A stretch of 8,216 nucleotides of DNA, from positions 1 through 8,216 of the forward strand of contig CAMNDA010000322.1 of assembly GCA_946534745.1 (NCBI GenBank), read 5' to 3'. The notes below the pieces were generated by a model, which worked only from the letters and a program-made list of their open reading frames with translations, had not been told where the DNA came from and made no database searches. Source of the stretch: an uncultured Verrucomicrobiota bacterium (lineage in GTDB: Bacteria > Verrucomicrobiota > Kiritimatiellia > RFP12 > UBA3636). Within the stretch, counting starts at the first letter, position 1, and every line of letters begins with the position of its first letter. This document shows positions 5,182 through 8,216 of this stretch, piece by piece. The position numbers and the translations under genes were made by a program.

Positions 5182-5679
5182 GGCGCGGCGGACGGAGAGG
5201 ATGACGACGGGCGTCGCGGGGACGTTCTCGTACCACGAGACCGTCGTCGTCGGGACCTTGGCGATGGCGTCGAGCACGTCGAGGCCGCTGGTGAGCTTGC
5301 CGAACACGCAGTAGCCGAAGCCCTGCGCGGTGGGCGCCTTGAAGTCGAGGAACGCGTTGTCCGCGTGGTTCACGAAGAACTGGCTCGTGGCGGAGTCGAC
5401 GACGTTCGTGCGCGCCATCGCGAGCGTGCCGCGCTCGTTGGGGAGGCGGTTGCGGGCCTCGTTGACGACCGGCTCGTGCGTCTTCTTCTGCTCCATGTCG
5501 GGCGTGAAGCCGCCGCCCTGGATCATGAACCCGGGGATGACGCGGTGGAAGACCGTTCCGTCGTAGAACTTCTCGTCGACGTAGCGGAGGAAGTTCGCGA
5601 CGGTCTTGGGGGCCTTGTCCTCCCAGAGCTCGGCCTCCATGGTTCCCTTGGACGTTTCGATGACGACTTTCGTGCTCAT
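5179..5679 (-). CDS. Peptidyl-prolyl cis-trans isomerase, cyclophilin type (cytoplasmic, PpiB-like)
   Basis: Catalyses cis-trans isomerisation of Xaa-Pro bonds during folding. The 166-residue single domain equals the length of E. coli PpiB and lacks a signal peptide, so it should be cytoplasmic. Signature FHRVIPGFMIQGGGF (44-58) gives the catalytic Arg46 with F51, M52 and Q54; GTLAMAR (84-90), SATSQFFVN (96-104) and GYCVFGKL (122-129) follow as in the family. A cysteine occurs at C124, as in E. coli PpiB. A GGAG site (5686-5689) lies 6 nt from the ATG and fixes the start. It heads a three-gene minus-strand operon with dCMP deaminase and a CNNM protein, from a strong promoter at 5743-5771 and a leader of about 57 nt containing a stable hairpin. 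The three products share no evident pathway. Confidence 0.95.
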   Translation of the reverse strand: MSTKVVIETSKGTMEAELWEDKAPKTVANFLRYVDEKFYDGTVFHRVIPGFMIQGGGFTPDMEQKKTHEPVVNEARNRLPNERGTLAMARTNVVDSATSQFFVNHADNAFLDFKAPTAQGFGYCVFGKLTSGLDVLDAIAKVPTTTVSWYENVPATPVVILSVRRA

Positions 5680-5701
5680 TCGTTTCTCCGCGCCGCCCCG
5701 T

Positions 5702-5718
5702 CCGCGCACCCTGCGCGG
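5702..5718 (-). promoter_or_regulatory. Stable hairpin in the cyclophilin mRNA leader
   Basis: On the minus strand CCGCGCA-GGG-TGCGCGG forms a perfect 7-bp, nearly all-GC stem with a 3-nt loop. It lies between the predicted start (about 5736) and the Shine-Dalgarno (5686-5689), ending 12 nt upstream of it. It has no following U-tract, so it is more likely an mRNA-stability or translation-control element than a terminator. Confidence 0.45.
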
Positions 5719-5742
5719 CCGCGTGCGGCGTGTTGCCTCGTA

Positions 5743-5771
5743 ATTATGCGGATTCCCCTGCGCGGTGTCAA
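5743..5771 (-). promoter_or_regulatory. Strong sigma70-type promoter for the cyclophilin operon
   Basis: On the minus strand: -35 TTGACA (5766-5771, perfect), 17-nt spacer, -10 CATAAT (5743-5748, 5/6). This is the best consensus match in the window. It starts only about 25 bp after the lysC stop and probably drives ppi, dCMP deaminase and the CNNM gene. Confidence 0.8.
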
Positions 5772-5790
5772 ACCCGCGCCGGGGCCCGGG
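5770..5790 (-). terminator. Possible terminator of lysC overlapping the next promoter
   Basis: Just after the lysC stop the minus strand reads CCCGGGCCCCGGCGCGGG and then TTT. It can fold with a CCCG/CGGG stem, one G-G mismatch, two further pairs and a 4-nt loop. The U-tract is only three long and forms part of the -35 of the next promoter, so this is a weak candidate. Confidence 0.28.
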
Positions 5791-5795
5791 AGCCG

Positions 5796-7160
5796 CTAGC
5801 TCCCGAAGAACTCGCGGTAGAGCGCCTGCACCGCGGGCTTGAGGTCCACCTCGCGGATGCCGAACATGATCGAGAGCTCCGACGAGCCCTGGTTGATCAT
5901 CTGCAGGTTCACGCCCGCGCGCGAGAGCGCCGTGACGACGTGCAGGCACGTGCCGACCGTCGTGCGCATGCCCTCGCCGACGGCGACGAGGAACGCGATG
6001 CCGCGCGTATAGGACATGTGGTCGGGGTGCAGCTCCTCCTCGATCTCCGCGAACACGCGCTCGCGGACCGCGTCCGGGAACTGCTCGTCGCGGAAGACGA
6101 CCGTCACCGAGTCGACGCCCGCGGGCATGCACTCGATCGAGACCTTCTCCCGCGCGAGGATCGCGAAGAGCTTCGCCACGAAGCCGACCTCGCGGTTCAT
6201 GAGCCACTTCTCGACGTAGAGCGCGCCGAAGCCGCCCGACGAGGCGATGCCGTTCACGCGCCCCGGCACCGAGCGGCGCCGCGGCAGGACCATCGTCCCG
6301 GGCTCGTCCGGACGGTTGGTGTTGCGGATGTTGATCGGGATCTTCGCGCGGATCGCGGGCATCACCGCCTCGTCGTGGAACACGGCGAAGCCGGCGTAGG
6401 AGAGCTCGCGCATCTCCGCGAAGGTCATCTCGCGGATGCCCTCGCCCTTCGCCGCCTCGGGGCAGAGGCGCGGGTCGACCGGGTAGACGGCGTCCACGTC
6501 GGTGAAGTTCTCGTAGACCTCCGCGCGCAGGGCCGCCGCGAGGATCGCGCCGGTGATGTCGGACCCGCCGCGCGAGAACGTCGCGAGGCGCCCCGAGGCG
6601 GTGTAGCCGTAGAAGCCGGGGAAGACGACGACGTCCGGGATCGGCGCGAGCTTGGCGCGGATGCGGTCGTAGGACTCGGGCAGCAGCTGCGCCGAGCCGA
6701 ACTCCTCCGAGAGGAGCATGCCCGCGTCCTTCGGGTCGACGTAGACGGCCGGCAGCCCGCGCGCCGCGAAGGCCGCCGCGCAGAAGCGCGCCGAGAACTC
6801 CTCGCCGAGCGCCTTCACCGCGTCCTCGAACGCGGCGGGGTGCGAGCGGTCGGCCGCGAGGCGCGCGGCGAGCTCCTCGCGCAGCGCCGCGACGAGCCCC
6901 TCGTCGAGCCCGAGGTCGGCGCGGATCGACTCGTAGCGCTCCGCGACGCGCTCCGCGGCGGCCGCGGCGTCGCGGCCGGCGAGCGCCTCCCGCGCGCAGG
7001 CGATGAGCAGGTCCGTCACCTTGTCGTCGCCCTTCGCGCGCTTGCCGGGCGCGGAGACGACGACGACGCGGCGCTGCGCGTCGGAGCGGACGATCTCGAG
7101 GACCTTGAGGATCTGTGCGGCGTCGGCGACGGACGACCCGCCGAATTTGCAGACTTTCAT
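5796..7160 (-). CDS. lysC: Aspartate kinase
   Basis: Phosphorylates L-aspartate with ATP, the committed step towards lysine, threonine, methionine and diaminopimelate. The 454 residues comprise the amino-acid kinase domain (about 1-295) and two C-terminal ACT domains (about 310-380 and 388-454). Motifs visible are KFGGSSV (5-11), VVVVSAPGK (32-40), GFYGYTASGRLATFSRGGSDIT (182-203, given as landmark residues G182, G185, T193, R197-D201), FTDVDAVYPVDPR (219-231) and the ACT effector segment QGSSELSIMFGI (424-435). It is monofunctional: no homoserine dehydrogenase follows. The ATG at 7160 is chosen over an upstream frame extension because KFGGSS must lie at the N-terminus and GGGAGGG (7168-7174) sits 7 nt before it. 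The leader is only about 28 nt, so there is no lysine riboswitch; feedback is expected through the ACT domains, with lysine and/or threonine specificity unresolved. Confidence 0.96.
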   Translation of the reverse strand: MKVCKFGGSSVADAAQILKVLEIVRSDAQRRVVVVSAPGKRAKGDDKVTDLLIACAREALAGRDAAAAAERVAERYESIRADLGLDEGLVAALREELAARLAADRSHPAAFEDAVKALGEEFSARFCAAAFAARGLPAVYVDPKDAGMLLSEEFGSAQLLPESYDRIRAKLAPIPDVVVFPGFYGYTASGRLATFSRGGSDITGAILAAALRAEVYENFTDVDAVYPVDPRLCPEAAKGEGIREMTFAEMRELSYAGFAVFHDEAVMPAIRAKIPINIRNTNRPDEPGTMVLPRRRSVPGRVNGIASSGGFGALYVEKWLMNREVGFVAKLFAILAREKVSIECMPAGVDSVTVVFRDEQFPDAVRERVFAEIEEELHPDHMSYTRGIAFLVAVGEGMRTTVGTCLHVVTALSRAGVNLQMINQGSSELSIMFGIREVDLKPAVQALYREFFGS

Positions 7161-7167
7161 GGCGATT

Positions 7168-7174
7168 CCCTCCC
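7168..7174 (-). promoter_or_regulatory. Shine-Dalgarno of lysC
   Basis: GGGAGGG on the minus strand, 7 nt upstream of the ATG at 7158-7160. It is the strongest ribosome-binding site in the window and decides the lysC start against an open-frame extension that reaches 7223. Confidence 0.8.
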
Positions 7175-7194
7175 GGATTGGCGGAAGGGCGCGG

Positions 7195-7223
7195 ATTATG
7201 CCACAGAGCCCGCGCGCGCACAA
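7195..7223 (-). promoter_or_regulatory. Sigma70-type promoter for lysC
   Basis: On the minus strand: -35 TTGTGC (7218-7223, 3/6), 17-nt spacer, -10 CATAAT (7195-7200, 5/6). Predicted start near 7188. It lies in the 85-nt gap between the aldo/keto reductase stop and lysC, so lysC probably has its own transcript in addition to any read-through. Confidence 0.6.
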
Positions 7224-7227
7224 GCGC

Positions 7228-7243
7228 CCGCCGCCGGCGGCGG
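7228..7243 (-). terminator. GC-rich 16-bp palindrome after the aldo/keto reductase (possible terminator)
   Basis: CCGCCGCCGGCGGCGG is a perfect palindrome beginning 2 nt after the aldo/keto reductase stop codon. It could form a very stable hairpin in RNA, but no U-run follows, so it would be an atypical terminator or an mRNA 3'-end stabiliser. In GC-rich DNA a CCG-repeat palindrome can also arise by chance. Confidence 0.35.
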
Positions 7244-7245
7244 CG

Positions 7246-8216
7246 CTAGCCCTTGAGCGCGAGGTACTCGGCGTCGATCTTCGCCAGCTCGTCCGGGATC
7301 GCGATCTTCTGCGGGCAGTGCTTCGTGCAGCGCATGCAGCGGACGCACTCGGACGCCCGGGCGTCCTCGGGCAGCTTCTCGTAGCCGCGCAGGAAGCGCC
7401 CCTTCTCGCCGTCCGCCTTGTAGGCGTTCCACAGCGCGAAGATCTCGGGGATCGCCACGCCCGCCGGGCACGGCACGCAGTAGCGGCACGCGGTGCACGG
7501 CACCGCCTGCGACTGCTGGAAGGCCGCCAGCGCCGCGGCGATCGTCCCGCGCTCGTCGTCCGAGAGCTCCTTCACGGGGGAGAACGTCCGGATGTTGTCC
7601 TCAAGGTCCGAGTCGCGTCCCATGCCGGAGTTGATGAGCTTCACGCCCGGCAGCGACGCCACCCAGCGGAACGCCCACGAGGCGGGCGAGGCGTCCGGGT
7701 CGGCCTGGCGCAGGATCGCCTTCGCCGGGTCGTTGAGCCGCGCCAGCGCGCCGCCGCGCAGCGGCTCCATCACCGCCACGTCGATCCCCTTCGCCGTCAG
7801 CTTCTCGTACTGCTCCTTCGAGCGGTAGCGCGTCCAGTCCTGGTAGTTGAGCTGAATCATCGCGAACTCCCAGTCGTAGGCGTCGAGGATCGGGTCGAGC
7901 GCCTCGGGCGCGTCGTGGAACGAGAAGCCGAGGTGGCGGATGCGCCCCTCCTTCTTCCTCTCGAGCAGGAACTCGAGCGCGTGGATCTTCCGGGCCAGGT
8001 CCCAGTTGCCCCAGCCGAGCGAGTGCATCAGGTAGAAGTCGAAGTACTCCGCCTTCGTGCGCGCGAGCTGGTCGTCGAAGACGCGCTTGAGGCCGTCCTC
8101 TGTGCGCGCCATCCACACCGGCATCTTGTCGACGAGGAAGTACGAGTCGCGCGGGCGCCTGGAGAGGAAGTCGCCGACCGCGACCTCGCTCTCGCCGTCG
8201 TGGTACATGTAGGCGG
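7246..8216 (-). CDS. Aldo/keto reductase with C-terminal [4Fe-4S] ferredoxin-like region (partial, N-terminus beyond the right edge)
   Basis: NAD(P)H-dependent oxidoreductase of the Fe-S-containing aldo/keto reductase group. 322 residues are visible, and the frame continues off the right edge: two codons (Ala, Tyr) precede the first in-window Met at 8206-8208, so that Met is not the start. Numbering from this Met, the catalytic Tyr is Y2 in MYHDGESE (the family D-T-A-x-x-Y motif; its Asp lies outside), followed by Lys28 (LVDKMP) and His62 (YLMHSLGW). The TIM-barrel continues through FSFHDAPE, NYQDW and EPLRGGALA (148-156). Two cysteine clusters end the protein: C238, C241, C244, C247-P and C288, C291, C294, C298-P, typical for two [4Fe-4S] centres. 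These suggest electron exchange with a ferredoxin or flavin partner, in line with an anaerobe; the substrate is unknown. It lies upstream of lysC with an 85-nt gap. Confidence 0.9.
   Translation of the reverse strand, partial: AYMYHDGESEVAVGDFLSRRPRDSYFLVDKMPVWMARTEDGLKRVFDDQLARTKAEYFDFYLMHSLGWGNWDLARKIHALEFLLERKKEGRIRHLGFSFHDAPEALDPILDAYDWEFAMIQLNYQDWTRYRSKEQYEKLTAKGIDVAVMEPLRGGALARLNDPAKAILRQADPDASPASWAFRWVASLPGVKLINSGMGRDSDLEDNIRTFSPVKELSDDERGTIAAALAAFQQSQAVPCTACRYCVPCPAGVAIPEIFALWNAYKADGEKGRFLRGYEKLPEDARASECVRCMRCTKHCPQKIAIPDELAKIDAEYLALKG

Noticed and set aside
5179..7221. 680-codon minus-strand frame that would fuse a long Arg-rich region to cyclophilin
   Set aside because: Only the last 166 codons are cyclophilin; the rest is lysC read in the wrong frame, and GGAG plus ATG at 5679 mark the true start.
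7161..7245. Lysine riboswitch upstream of lysC
   Set aside because: The gap is 85 nt and the predicted leader only about 28 nt, far too short for the lysine aptamer.
5730..7256. 508-codon open frame on the plus strand opposite lysC
   Set aside because: Composition is Arg/Ala/Val/Asp repeats typical of the shadow of a GC-rich gene, and lysC in the other strand has full homology.

Overview
The window is a gene-dense, GC-rich stretch of bacterial chromosome. It holds nine identifiable protein genes, two of them cut by the window edges if the left-edge reading frame is counted as a tenth, unnamed gene. I see no rRNA, tRNA, CRISPR array or mobile element. Closely packed genes, 2-nt gaps and short overlaps, Shine-Dalgarno sites and sigma70-type promoters all indicate a bacterium. 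An aldo/keto reductase carrying two [4Fe-4S] motifs suggests an anaerobic or facultative life style. FucU, ThrH and a PqqD-like protein together would fit the Verrucomicrobiota/Kiritimatiellota/Lentisphaerota group or a similar GC-rich lineage, but this placement is a low-confidence guess from gene content and protein style.

Layout, left to right. 1-407 (minus): start of an unrecognised membrane-anchored, Arg/Ala-rich protein that runs off the left edge, with its own promoter at 492-520. 684-2149 (minus): a two-gene unit, fucU (L-fucose mutarotase) then pheS (Phe-tRNA synthetase alpha), with no pheT behind it. 2150-2284: a compact divergent control region with back-to-back sigma70 promoters and several inverted repeats. 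2285-3309 (plus): thrH (phosphoserine phosphatase/homoserine phosphotransferase family) coupled through a GTGA overlap to a PqqD-like protein. 3316-5679 (minus): a three-gene unit, cyclophilin, dCMP deaminase, then a CNNM/CorC-type membrane protein, with start and stop codons abutting or overlapping. 5796-7160 (minus): lysC, aspartate kinase. 7246-8216 (minus): an aldo/keto reductase with a C-terminal ferredoxin-like region, cut at its N-terminus by the right edge.

How they fit together. LysC makes aspartyl phosphate, the entry to lysine, threonine and methionine. ThrH-type proteins can phosphorylate homoserine on the way to threonine or dephosphorylate phosphoserine, so both amino-acid genes touch the aspartate/serine families although they are not co-transcribed. 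The other genes are housekeeping functions (tRNA charging, proline isomerisation, dTMP precursor supply, membrane ion-transport family, sugar anomer conversion) without an obvious common pathway.

The most distinctive signals are regulatory. Five promoters all have a 17-bp spacer. Inverted repeats sit on two of them. A strong 5' leader hairpin precedes the cyclophilin gene. Two intercistronic junctions share the identical 8-mer TAGCCATG without a Shine-Dalgarno. Eight of nine visible stop codons are TAG despite the high GC content. A tract of extreme G/C strand asymmetry lies at 408-488. I did not find a convincing new defence, mobile or biosynthetic system; the PqqD-like partner of ThrH is the least explained gene pairing.
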